A DNA stretch of 43,318 bases, taken from contig UZAE01000072.1 in the NCBI GenBank assembly GCA_900617975.1, positions 1 through 43,318 of the forward strand. The letters are read 5' to 3'. Below are positions 23,301-34,674 of this stretch, piece by piece (the stretch's first letter is position 1; each line of letters opens with the position of its first letter). This DNA is from Rodentolepis nana (Eukaryota > Platyhelminthes > Cestoda > Cyclophyllidea > Hymenolepididae). The position numbers and the translations under genes are program-made. The notes below the pieces were generated by a model. That model saw only the letters and a program-made list of their open reading frames with translations, made no database searches and was not told where the DNA came from.

Positions 23301-25959
23301 CGGATAGATTCATATTTGAGGCACGGGCTACAAGTTAATGTTTTTTTCTCAAATTCTAATAGGCAATTAAAAATTCCCAGGGACTATCTGTGTACCGATT
23401 TTACTTCCATTTAAAATGAATGCTTATTTGCTAAATGAAAGTATGCTAATTAAAATACATCTGATCACAAAGAAAAGGCCTTTTTTTACTATTTCCTTAT
23501 TTGAATTTTCTGTTGACTTTTTAGTGAACAAGCATTTCTATTATTAAACTCCCTCATTCTTCAATCCCTTCCCGTCTCTGTAATCCCCTTACTCAGTAGC
23601 ATAGCACTTCAAGGACCATTGTGTCGGTGGAGTTGTTTTCATTTTACTTTGCTTTTAGTGTCTTCTGAGTTTTTGCCTTTTTCAGGGCGGATTTGGTGCT
23701 ATATTTGGCTTATTTGGTCAACAGCACTAAAAAGTCTTATCACAAATATGGGTCTAAACTAAGCATTCAATTTACAAAACACAGTAACACGATAACCAGA
23801 TATATGATGGAATTCGAGCTTCATACAAAACAGTTACAGAAAAGCCCCTCCATCCAATGGTTGTGGGAAATTTTCACTATTGTGAAGTCTGAAACAGCCA
23901 AACCTTGCTGGGGGTGTGCGATAGACTTACCTCCACGTGGTGCATCCTGGGCAACGTATACTCATACGGCAAAAAAGTCTATAAACCGGCTGTTGACTTC
24001 TCACTTCAAACTACTATCACCCCATTGTATGCCATATTCGACTACTTCAAAGTACTCACTTCACCTTTTCTCTGCCTTCGTCTTTGAAACACTCTTCTGT
24101 CTCCCCCCCCCCCTCTCGACGTTTTTTCACCTTGATGGTCCTCCTCTCTATGAAGCCTGAAGTCAACTAAAGGGCTAATGATAACCATCAAAACGCCTGC
24201 CATTTGACATAATTATTGTGAGGTCTAGGCTGGTTGTTTTCCTCATGTGGATGTCACTAAATGTATTCCGAGAAGAGGTTATAATCAAATTAAAGTGACA
24301 ACAAAGGTGTGAAAACTGGTAGACGACACATTGGAATATTAGGGACAGGCGGTGGTATTTCTTATTTCCACTCCCACTTCAGTTTGTGGCCTCAGTGTTC
24401 GCTTTGGTTGTTTAAGTAGTTTGGACTAAATGCTTCACTTGACATGTTTTATTGCAGATGGAGGACGACGCTAGTGCAGAAGGTGATGAGGTGAGATGGG
24501 TTGAAGATGATGAGAAGGCTCGATTGGAGGCGTCGCCGAAGAGTGAGCAAGATGAGCCTCTGTTGGGGACACCGGAGTACTTGGCGCCTGAACTCCTTTT
24601 CCCAGGCAGCTCCCATGCAGCGGCTATCGCTTCGCCTGCAGTCGATTGGTGGGCGCTGGGTGTCATTCTCTTCGAAATGATCACTGGCGTCTCACCTTTC
24701 GCCGACTTGACTGTCCCCGATATTTTTGCTCACATCACTAACCTCGGTACGTCATCACCAGGACTTCTTTTATTTCATTATCGCTCGCCTCCTCCTCCTC
24801 CTATTTTCTCTTTGTTTTGTGTTTTACAGAGGGATATTGTTAGGCGCTACTCTCCCGTTGAAAAATTTAGCTTGTCTGCAGGACCTTGTTTTATCCTATT
24901 TATCTTTTTCCCCAATTTTGATGGCCTGGTCTATTTCAATCAAAATGGCCTGACCAATAAGTAATACTTTCTATTATGATGAGTTCGTGGAGTTGTGTGA
25001 GCATGTGTGTGTCCATGCTGACTTGAAGTTTGGCTCCAAATATTTGCCAATCCTTTGCACAATCTAGCGGGCCAATTCCCTTACACGAATGAAATAATTC
25101 AATTTAGATGTGCCTTAGGTCTGGGATGACTTGTTAAACTGGCAATATATATTGTTGGTGGTGGTGGTCTATTTATTTTCTTTCTGAATGTCCAGGCGAA
25201 TTAGTAACTCGCGATCCTAATTACTGAGATATGTGTGTTAGATCTCAGTGTCAACTTATGACTTAACTGACGGTGAGACCTATTGACTCTCTTTACGGAA
25301 AGGATTAATCAAAAGCCCATGAAAATGCCTATTGTGATCCTATCAACTGCTTTTATTAGCATTCGTTTATGAAGATATTATGGAGCTTATATTGGCAATA
25401 TTAAAAATCAAGATCGATTTCTCCAGGTGATTCGATCCAGTGGGAGGTTATGTGAGAATGGATGGAAATGTTTAGACAGTCTTAGTATTCGTGTATCAAG
25501 ATAGAGATCATTCTGAATATTCGCTCAGAAATGATGGAATTTGGTTCCTTTTCTCTTTTTCAGAAATTCCCTGGCCAGAGGCATTGACAGAAGAGAAGAA
25601 GGAGAATGTAAACTCCGCCGCCGTCACCAACGAGGATCAACAATTTGTGGGGATTTCGCCCGAGTCACGGGATCTCATCGGGGGTCTCCTTGTGCGAGAG
25701 CCAATGCGACGCATCGAGACTGCGGCTCGAATGGAGACGCACCCCTTCTTCGTCCAAGTGGGGCCTTGGGGGGACCTTCCAAACGTCACAATGCCATTCA
25801 TCCCCTGTCCAGATGACAACACCGACACTTTCTACTTCGAGGTACACAACCACTTCTACTTAAATGCGTTCAGTAGTTATGGCTCACTTATTTTTGCACC
25901 TTTAGCCGAGGAACAGAATAAGGCCGTGCAAGGTCACAGACAGCGGATGCAACTTCTAA
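20354..25959 (+). CDS. Greatwall / MASTL serine-threonine kinase
   Basis: Roughly 650 aa. Exons: 20354-20412, 20454-20554, 20585-20676, 20720-20948, 20993-21099, 21176-21226, 21391-21432 (weak), 21779-21951, 22035-22189, 22748-23077, 24458-24746, 25564-25841, 25906-25959. The N-lobe has SSGAYGKV, YAIKIM and [13 protein letters not shown]; the catalytic loop is HRDLKPDN and the magnesium loop DFGLS. As in all Greatwall kinases a long insert then splits the kinase before [11 protein letters not shown] and the C-lobe; the protein ends with the AGC-type tail [15 protein letters not shown]. Greatwall phosphorylates ENSA/ARPP19 to block PP2A-B55 in mitosis. The insert is about 320 aa, shorter than in human. 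Phase does not carry from exon 7 to 8, so one small exon is missing or wrong. The 21779 acceptor is a NAGNAG site. No ATG is in the first exon. Confidence 0.85.
23911..24214 (+). mobile_element. SINE-like retroposon, copy 4 (in MASTL intron)
   Basis: Starts GGGGTGTGCGATAGACTTAC and ends CGCCTGCCATTTGACAT, in the same orientation as the host gene, inside the intron 23078-24457. A 12-bp repeat with one mismatch (ATTGTGAAGTCT at 23879, ATTGTGAGGTCT at 24215) may be a decayed target-site duplication, but it is separated from the 5' end by 20 nt, so I treat it as tentative. Confidence 0.85.
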
Positions 25960-26660
25960 TTTATTTTAATTGGACCACTTCCCTTTTGCCTATGTTTTGT
26001 CTTGCCTTAGTGTATATTGTGTCCCTTCATCATTTCTATAAAAAATTTCAATATCCTGGCCTCAATGTGTTGCTAATATACTCTGCTTTTGTGGGCTTAA
26101 CTTGGTAGCAGTGCTTTATTAGTGTAAATTGAAGCGGCTGATGAAAATGGGCAAAAGGTTGTAGCGTAAAGTATCGTCGAGGTACTGGCACGATGAGCAA
26201 ACAACTCCACCAGCCCGATAGGGAAGCATTTACCCCACATGGACCAACGTGACAATCGATGGAAAGTTGGGACCTTTGTGGTATACTCAGCCATATTCTC
26301 TTGTTGTGATGATTGTGAGGCTGGATATGTTTCCTTCCGCCTCTATCGCGTTTTCAACGCATGTGAGTTGGGTCGAAAATACCGTCAAAAGGATGAAGTT
26401 GGCAAGGCCTAAAGTGAGATGAAGCGGTAGTCAAGCACTTTTGTCAACTTGTGCGAACAAGGAGGGGGCGGTAGTACATGAGCTTCTTCTCAAAGGAGTT
26501 TTACGTTGAGCACTTTCAGGGTTTACAACAACTGGTTTTATGGATTGGAGGACCCGTAACTACCTTGCAACTAATAAAGGACAAAGACGTTTGTCTGACA
26601 AGTGCATAAGTGTACATTTAAAAGTAGACAGTTGACAAAAATGATTTAAATGCCGACTGT
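25960..26660. other. Convergent 3' region between MASTL and LARP7
   Basis: Should hold the MASTL 3' untranslated region and the end of the LARP7 message. An AATAAA at 26573-26578 on the plus strand is the first canonical signal I see after the MASTL stop, 614 nt away. No other feature. Confidence 0.45.
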
Positions 26661-29600
26661 CTATTGGGATACGACAGTCTTTTGACTCTTGACCTTTTTG
26701 CGACGCTTGGCAGCTTGCGTTCGGCGTCTTCGCTCCGCGGCGCCAGCTTTGGAGGCTGCGATAGCCGCACAGTACTCCTCCTCACGCTCACCCTCAAGGA
26801 TCTCCGCTGAACATCCACCGCGTCTTCGCCAAGCACCTTCGACATCTCCACTATCTAGAAAAGAGTACCAAAATAACGTGTATAGCCCATAAGAAAAGGA
26901 AGAGTATTTCCAAGATCTCTTCTAGGGAGCATTTACCAAAAGCGCGCAATGAACTGTGTCGCGTTTTGGAATTGTACCTCTCCTCTGCTTACGATCCACT
27001 TAACAAAATTATTTAAGCTTCTATTCACCTAACCTTGTAGTGGTGAAAGCCTCACTGCACACCCCATGTTCTGTCGCCAGGAAACACGAAGTTGAACAGC
27101 AGTTTTTCAAGGGCTTCGTTAAAACAAAGTATGTATATCCTCTTTCTTCTCCTGTGGTGAAGTTACTTCGGTCACCACAAGGAACAAATGCAAATAATAG
27201 ATCGTGGATTTCTTTTCAGATCAAGAGCACGCAAATAAAATATGAAAATTTGATTTCATAGGGCCCAAAACAACCGTTCCCTTATTCCTTTCAAAAGATC
27301 CAGAAAAATAGTTGACCAAGTGGAAAGTATTCACACCCAGAAGTTAATTCTGTAATTTCCAAGCCTAATAAAATGTTTGGCTGCAGTACGACGAAGACGT
27401 TGCAGACAAGAATGCACGAATGAATGTGGGGGATTGGGAGTATATTCGAAGCTTCCAGGTAAAGTGTAACTAATGGCAAGGTGCTTCAGCACTAGTACAC
27501 AAGGGTATAAAGGAGTGAATAAGAGCTTAGGTGACAGATAAAAACCCAATCGGAGTAGTACGAAACCCACCCTGGGAGGAGCCGGTGCCGGTTTCAGCAA
27601 TCGCACAGACGAAGGCCTTCGCCTCCTGAGGTTCCTTGAATCGAATATACACACAAGCAGTTCGTGGGTTGGGTTCCATTAAAGTGGAGGGGAGGTGTTG
27701 AGGTCTATGGAGCAGCGGCAGTCTATTACCGCTCTGTGTGTCAAAATGCATGACAGAATGGAGGAGATTGTAAGGCTGGAGTACGCTCGATTCAATCGCA
27801 AGCCGCACGTGGCGCATCTGCTTTCGCAAGTCCAGATTCATCACTTCCGTCTCCAATGGCCAGAAAACCTACAATGGTAACATGGTATTAAGTGGCCGAC
27901 AAAGATGGTGGGTGAACGCTTCTGGGCAACCAACAAGCTACTTCCTCCCTTTTGATAGAAAAGCTACCGAAAGCCAATTTGCAAATACGTATTCATCAAA
28001 AAGCGTAATCAATCTTCGAAATGTTGTCATGTGCTTCCGACAACAGACAAATTACATGAAATGTATTTCACAAATGCAAACAAGTTGTGACCCTAACCCT
28101 AATCGCATTAAGGACTAGAACCCAACTGAATATGATCAGCAAATAAAGGACACAAAGATGGGTAATTACATTGAAATGCTGAAAACTTCAATTTTCAGAG
28201 AAGGGCAGACTAACCTCAACGACAGTGCCAGGAAAGTAGCTGCTGGGAAGATCGAGTCTGACAGGAGGCGAACAATTGGCCGCCACCGCTGCCACCTCAG
28301 GAGGTGGTAGTGGTGGTGGTGAAGTGACGTGAGGACGATTGTGTGCAGAGGAGACATTGACAGCCCGCATCTTGCGCTCGATCTGAGCGGTCAACTTCTC
28401 GGCCTTGGAGTTCATCCGAATCACCCAGGCGCGTTGCCATTGGTAAAAACGGGTGCGCCACAACTCCCAATCGCTGTAGGGAAGGAGACGCAGTCGTTCC
28501 TTTCTCTCCTCTCCCTCCTCCGCCTTCCCCACTTCGACAGGGTTTGTAGAGGTGGTGGTATAGCCTCCCGTTATCAAATGATCTACAAATGGGTGGATGG
28601 CGAGATGTGCCTTATTTATGAAACTTTTCTTCTACGCGCATTGAATATCTGTAGACCATCTTGCATAACGTACAGCAGAGAAATTAACTTGTTTGAAAAG
28701 ATGGTCCATATAAACGATGAAATGAGTGACATAGCATCAAAGTAGTCAGTTTTGTAGCATTTTTATACCATTGTGCTAAGCATAGGCTATTTATAATACC
28801 AATAGCAGCCGAAATCTCTAAATTCAAACAACTGTGAGCTTCACGCACATATTAAACCGCGAGTTTCAGCGATTGGAAGAGATGTGATGAAATTTATCTG
28901 ACTGGTCATAGAAAAAAAGCGAATTAATAATAAAAGGGAGCCTTGGGAAAAAATGGCACTGATGAAGCACTGAATCGATAAGTGGAAGTACCACGAAGCA
29001 TTTGAGCACAAAAGTAGGCACTGATAGAACAAACAGCATGCAATTGCAGGTAACTAAAGAGCAAATGAATTCCTTATTCCGATAATTTGTATAATCACAC
29101 TGGACTCTAGTTGCAAAGTGAAAATAAGATACAAGTATAAATAGAGGGGAACGAACATTCCGCGTCAAGAGGGTTTGGTCTTCTATATCCCGCGTTGAGA
29201 AGTCGACGGAAGGCAGCTCTCTCCTGTTTCGAACGTCGACTACAACAGCGCCACACAAGTTGACGTGCCAACTGCTCCGACAGGCTGAGCGACGAAGCAG
29301 CGTAGGGTGCTGTCTTGGGCATCCAACCTGACTCCACACCCATCTTCTTGCCCTTAATAGAGGCTACAAAAGAGAGAGAGGGAGGGCGGAAAATGCGAGG
29401 ACGGCACAAATAGAAGTGCAGCAGAGGAGACATCAACCAACCTGGCATGGGTGGGATTCGGACTAGATCCTCTTCGGTGGGAGCAAAAGCTGAGAGAGCA
29501 CTGTCGGCAGCATTTTTTGATCCAAATTCAACAAATGCGAAACCGCGGAGTGATCCACTTGTTTTAAATCTAAAAGAAATCCGAAATTTTCGCACTTCTC

Positions 29601-31531
29601 TCAATAAGTAGTAGATGCTTCGCAAATGCTCTGGATGTCAAACTGTCTTTGGCTAAATTTGGTAGTTATTAATAATTGAATGCTTCTGTTTCCTCATCTT
29701 GCATTAAACCTCCATTAGCTGGTGAAACTTCTGTTCCTGAAAATACTGATGATATCACAAAAAAATGTTCCCGAGTTCACTCATGAAGCTGTGTGTGAGT
29801 AGACATTCATTCAGGGAGAATCATACCAGATGAGATGGAAAAAGCGAGGGAGGGGGGAGGGGGGGTGGGTAGTTATCACGACAAGAAGCTTTGCCTTGTC
29901 GAACACGAATGTCAATCGAAAGTCTAACCGAGTATGATGAGGACTTTTGTATGGCTTTAAAGACGCAAAATGTCATTCTAATTTCGGCATATTAACGGAA
30001 GAATAGTTCAGGCACCGATTACCGCTCTTAAAACTACTGGAATGAAGCCATAACGTGGGGCTGTAAGACGTAAACAGAGGAGTAAAAACGTCAAATCTTA
30101 CGCACTCTTCAGCTCTAATTGATTCTGACTCAATGTCTACGAGTCTGGAACGCAAAATGTCTGCATCTATGCCTCTATCTGTACAAGTTGTGGGGGGGGG
30201 GGGGCCAAATTCCTCTATCGAACAGGAAATGTTTTAAACTTGGCAAACCTGACGGAATTGACATTTCCCCCAGCAATGTCCTTTCAATCGGTATTTCTGT
30301 AAAGACTGGACAAAAAGAAGATTGTTGCCCGGGGGATATGATTTTTCATCAGCAATATGACCAAGACTTGTAAAGGATAAAATTAAATAACGTTCCATAG
30401 AAGAGTTGAAATAATAAATGTAAACCGAAATAGCACAAATCGAACTATCACTTGACACTGAGCGCCACATACATGAATTCAGAGATCAAAGGAAATCGTG
30501 CTAATCTACAACTTGGTACCACTCCAGGTACAACCATAATCCCAAGGAAGGCATGGAAATTATTGAGTCGTCCAAAAATAGAGAATGACATTCTATTTAC
30601 AGTCGGAACCAGCTAGGGGTCTGCTAAACAGATAAAGCCAAGCTGTAACATGATCTGACAACCAAAGAAATCTGGTTGATCTCCACTAGCTATTACAACT
30701 TTCTTTTGTGGATCTGATCAATGCTCCACATTCTGACACATCCACCTCCTCTTCATTCACGACTGAGATAATGTTCTACTGTTTGCAGAGGTATTTTGAT
30801 GACTTTGCCTATGCAATCACACTCATATGCAATTAAAACTGATTACTAATACTCAGCCACATCTTTGACCTAAGCACCCGGTTCCACTAATAGCCTTGAA
30901 TGTAGTAGACTTAGAATTTCAATGCTTGAAATAAAGGGGCGTTCTAAAACCTCTTTCTCGGTAGGAGCTCCAAGGATGTGATACCGCACCTCTCTACTGC
31001 ATTCGAGAATACGGTTTTCGTCCTCAAGAAAAAAGAAATTTAAGTTCTCTGTGCCCTCCACAATGTACATGGAATGCGTCTTTGATGAAAATGGCCGTCG
31101 TGCGGAGGCAGAAAAACCGCGGGGGGTCATTAAAGAAATGTCACGACTATTGAGCTCACACTGTTTTGTCACATCAGCTGCAACGGTACATTTCTGAAGA
31201 TAAAAATTGCTTGATATTTGAACTCCCTCAGCAGGATCGCTGAAGAAAAATATGAGATGGGCCGGAGTCCCATATGAAGGTGTTCTGTTCTGACGTGTTT
31301 TCCCTTTAGAGCCAAAATAAAATTAGATTGCTGCTTAGATGGGAAGCCAGGGGTAAATTGCATTGAGACCATATTAATTGCATTTATCTGGAGTAAACGT
31401 GAAGGAAACGCAAGACGCGACGAAGAACCTTCACAGCGGATTAAATCCGTGAAAAACACGAAACCTCCTAATTACATACGTCTACGCTCAGATATTTTGA
31501 ATTAATGGTTTGTAATGACCTCTAAAAAACA

Positions 31532-31576
<45 letters not shown>

Positions 31577-32920
31577 TGTTGGAAAAACGACCTTGAAATT
31601 CTGCAGACCATGCACCTAAAGTACAAAATACGAAATTGCCAATAAAGCAGTTGAGCACTCACCGTGGAACATGAATGTACTTCACCTTGGTATATTCCTT
31701 CAGTTGTTCTTTCAGGAAGTTAATGACCTCATCCGTGCTCACTCCTCCAACACCTTCATCTACTTGTAAGACTTCTTCAACGTCGTCGCCATCGTCTTCG
31801 CCCTGGTCCATCGATGGTGAATGAGGTGAGTTGAGGAAATTAAGACCCGTCGCAAGGACGATGCAATCCGGGGGAGTCCGCGTGAAATCGTACGGCTTCA
31901 CACGCTTGACACCGGTGCCTACGAAGACACACTAGTATTTATTAAATAATCAAAAAGGAATGGAATAAGTCCCGCAAAACCTTCTCTTCACTACTTCGTT
32001 TACATGAATACTCCTTTCAGCCTCCTATTGGCAACTGCCTCCCAATAAAAAAACAATTGGAACAAATTTCAGCTCCACATTGCTAACCATTTTACCAGCT
32101 ATTGACTTTCAAGAGCGGAAGTTTGCACGCATCTGCAGTTTCGCTAATTCAAAGCCACTCACTCCATGCACCTTAGGCAGTAGCAGTCATAGCGATTAAT
32201 GGAGCGCCCATCCAAGTGATTCTTTCCATCAATTAGAGTCTTATTACTAACTCCATAAGGCACTTGCAAGTAATGGACTATCTTTTCACCGGCATTACAG
32301 GAAGGCGTAGAATAAGTACAGCCAATACTCGGAACAACCTTCACCAGGAGCAATTTCGATTCTCAACTCTTATTCAAAAAATATTTCACCATTTAACGAC
32401 TAACGGAGGAACACATCTCGTAAGTGACCTCATGCTCAAACGAGGACTTAAGTACAACGAATGCAAAATCCCTCCAACTGGTAAGGCCAAAAAAGTTATC
32501 CAATATACATTGAGCAGAAGAAATAGCACTTAGAACCCAGGAGACAACTTCCTGACCTTCTACATAATAGTTCGTAAAAAGACCACACAAGCCATTCTGA
32601 CCATTACACATACATACAACCTATTCAAGAAGCCCAATCTCACCGCTGATATCTTCCAACTACCAAATGAAAAGCTACCACCACATACCTAAATCATTGA
32701 TTTTGAGTGACTTTGAGCGTTCAAGTGCTAATACCAAGTGCTCTTTAGTGGTGGCCCCCAGAGAACGCAGCTTATTGCACCGAAGGAGGAGATCAAAGCC
32801 TATCGACTCATCAGGCGAACGCTTCAACTCAGCGAAGAAGAATCCGTCATGAGAGAGATTTGCATCACTGAAATAAAACTCTAGTTGCTTTCGAATAGCC
32901 CTCGTGCTCACTTCTGTTTC
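26661..32920 (-). CDS. LARP7, La-related protein (7SK-binding type)
   Basis: Seven exons on the minus strand: 32689-32920, 31663-31918, 29442-29569, 29157-29363, 28215-28582, 27571-27868, 26661-26854; all phases agree, 561 codons with stop. LARP7 proteins bind the UUU-3' end of 7SK RNA (and U6 or telomerase RNA in some lineages). The La motif is KQLEFYFSDANL to LKIND. RRM1 runs from CIVLATGL to RGFAFVEF, with a roughly 30-residue acidic insert after its first strand. The conserved helix PYSDWELWRTRF matches the SEWMDLKKEY region. The xRRM spans TVVEVFWPL to CSAEILEGEREEEY, with an Arg/Lys-rich end AAKRRKKVK. The first exon begins at an acceptor with GAA in frame 0 and contains no Met at all; see the findings. 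Confidence 0.9.
30870..31322 (-). other. Unassigned 151-codon open frame inside LARP7 intron 2
   Basis: The frame is open from 31322 to a stop at 30870-30872 and reads, in part, YGTPAHLIFFFSDPAEG, then NFYLQKCTVAADV, then MYIVEGTENLNFFFLED. Its composition looks more like protein than intron, with few repeats and mixed polar and hydrophobic segments. A second open frame directly upstream (31323 to 31459, reading INMVSMQFTPGFPS) could join it by a frame change or a short intron. I recognise no family. It could be a nested gene on the same strand, a transposon relic or a pseudogene. Confidence 0.3.
31534..31573. repeat. (AT)n microsatellite in LARP7 intron 2
   Basis: About 20 uninterrupted AT units located 90 nt upstream (plus-strand sense) of the RRM1 exon. 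Confidence 0.95.
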
Positions 32921-32932
32921 CTAGCAGGCACA
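32921..32932 (-). promoter_or_regulatory. LARP7 5' acceptor, candidate spliced-leader site
   Basis: On the minus strand TTGTGCCTGCTAG is followed directly by the coding GAA ACA GAA. Between this acceptor and the AATAAA of the upstream SR-factor gene there are about 90 nt and no ATG. A spliced leader ending in AUG would give an in-frame start, METEVSTR. Confidence 0.6.
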
Positions 32933-33010
32933 ACAAATATGAACCTTAGAGCCTACTCTAACCAATCGCAAGAGCAAAGAGAAGTGAAGGAGTTGCAGAA
33001 GACGTGGTAT

Positions 33011-33016
33011 TTTATT
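33011..33016 (-). terminator. AATAAA polyadenylation signal of the SR-factor gene
   Basis: A canonical signal on the minus strand, 75 nt after the TAG stop of the SR factor and 90 nt before the LARP7 acceptor. This spacing is what coupled 3' processing and trans-splicing in an operon would look like. Confidence 0.6.
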
Positions 33017-33091
33017 TCAAATATTAAAAATGTTACATTAATTCCATTATGCGATAACTACACAACACCGAAATATACACCTGGCGAAGAC

Positions 33092-34674
33092 CTAGTGCGA
33101 TCCAGAACGACTTCGAGGCGAGGGGCTGTGAGAGCGACCGGGCGATTGCGAATATCTACCACGTGGACTCGGTGATCTCGAGGCATCACGTGAAGGCGAA
33201 CGTCCAGCGCTTGGAGACCTAGAGTGACGGTCATCTACGCTATTTCTAAAACAGTGTAAAGTGTCATTGGGGATAATTAGTACATTACGCCCTTCATAGA
33301 GTGAAAGTCAAGGAAGTTTCGAACTAGAATTAAAATTTCATTCAACCCAAACACTTGCAGGAACTAAAGCATCCTCCAAAACATTACAAATCTCAATTAT
33401 TTCTGATTAATACTGACAAACGCATGGAATAAGAATTAAATCTACGAAATTTTTAAAGCTAGAAGGGAAAAACGCATGATTTAGGGTGAAAATAGGATAA
33501 ATATAGCGTTAAACTGAGAACAATTTTAATTAAGCGAAAAAATAGTTCAACTTTTAGTTGATACTAATTTCGGCACGTCTCATACACTTAGCCATGTATT
33601 TTATAGAAGGTTAAACAAACCTGCGACGTCCATTTCGGCCATTTTCCTCCTCAGGAGATCTAGAGAAAGAATGACGTCGATAATCATCACGACGCCTACG
33701 ACGATCACGTGAAACCGATCGATCGCGTGATGATCTGCGTCTACGCGGTGTACGAGAACGAGATCGACTACGCCATGACCTACCACTGCGACTTCCACTG
33801 TCTCGAGCGCGCATTTCTGCAGGAGCTACACAAACACGCAGACATTGATAATAAAAAGGGGGTATATAATGGATAAACGAATGACATTGGACATTGAAAT
33901 TGTCCGCATGAACCACTGTTTGATTGATTGCTTTGCATTTGAAGACTAGAGCTTGGCTTGATCTAGCTGTGAGCTTTGACTTGAATTGTAACTGGTAGTA
34001 CATTGGTTGATTGTAATTGACTGACTTGGATATAACTCAAGAAAGCTAGAAGAAAGCAGGGGAACGTTAACACTTCACTGCACACATTCACACTAAGATC
34101 GACTACTACTACGGTTTTAATGACGTAAACATGGATCTGACAGCCACAATAAAAAAAGAAAGAAGTGACCTACTTTTTCTGGTTCCTCTTGTAAATTCAA
34201 CAGAAATTTCCCGTCCTGCGAAGCGAGTCTTGTTCATATGGTAGACAGCATCTTCAGCGTCGCGAGGGTCATCAAACGTACACTTTATAGTTAAGGGAAA
34301 ACGAAGCTACGGTCATAAGCAAGAAACAGATCAAAAAATAGAATTTAAAAGGATATTCTACAAATGCGAATCCTTTGGGTCTTCCTGTATGGTAATTAAC
34401 AGGAACAGTAACATCAACAACTCTTCCAAATTTTCCGAAGGCATGGCGGAGTTCTTCGTGTCTAAAAAATAAACCGTAAAGGTAGATAAAACCCGATGCG
34501 CACATTTAAGCAAAACGGCACATTTTTAATAGGGGAAATAGTTTTATCAAAGGAACTTAAAGTGATCCTAAGGTGCCGTACATTCGCAGAAATTAATGAT
34601 AATTTAAAATAATCAACTTACCGAACTCCATCAGCAAGATTCTTGATGTGAATCGAGGTATTCCGCCTAGGCAT
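33092..34674 (-). CDS. SR splicing factor, SRSF10/SRSF12-like
   Basis: 206 aa from five minus-strand exons: 34622-34674, 34362-34461, 34174-34282, 33621-33825, 33092-33245; all phases agree. One RRM at the N-terminus (TSIHIKNLADGV as RNP2, GRPKGFAF as RNP1, then FDDPRDAEDAV) is followed by RKTPAEMRARD, which matches the RKTPNQMKAKE linker of SRSF10, and then an RS-rich tail (SRSRSRTPRRRRS, SRSPSPRGR). It should bind pre-mRNA in the nucleus and act in splice-site choice, controlled by RS-domain phosphorylation. The third exon starts at a plain AAAG acceptor with a poor pyrimidine tract, but phase and homology fix it. The ATG lies 54 nt after a TTTTAG acceptor. The human protein has a longer RS tail (262 aa total). 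Confidence 0.9.

Noticed and set aside
27331..27480. Minus-strand frame beginning near TLPGSFEYTP as the last xRRM exon of LARP7
   Set aside because: The exon at 26661-26854 fits far better: phase 1 matches, and CSAEILEGEREEEY aligns with CWKLEILSGDHEQRY.
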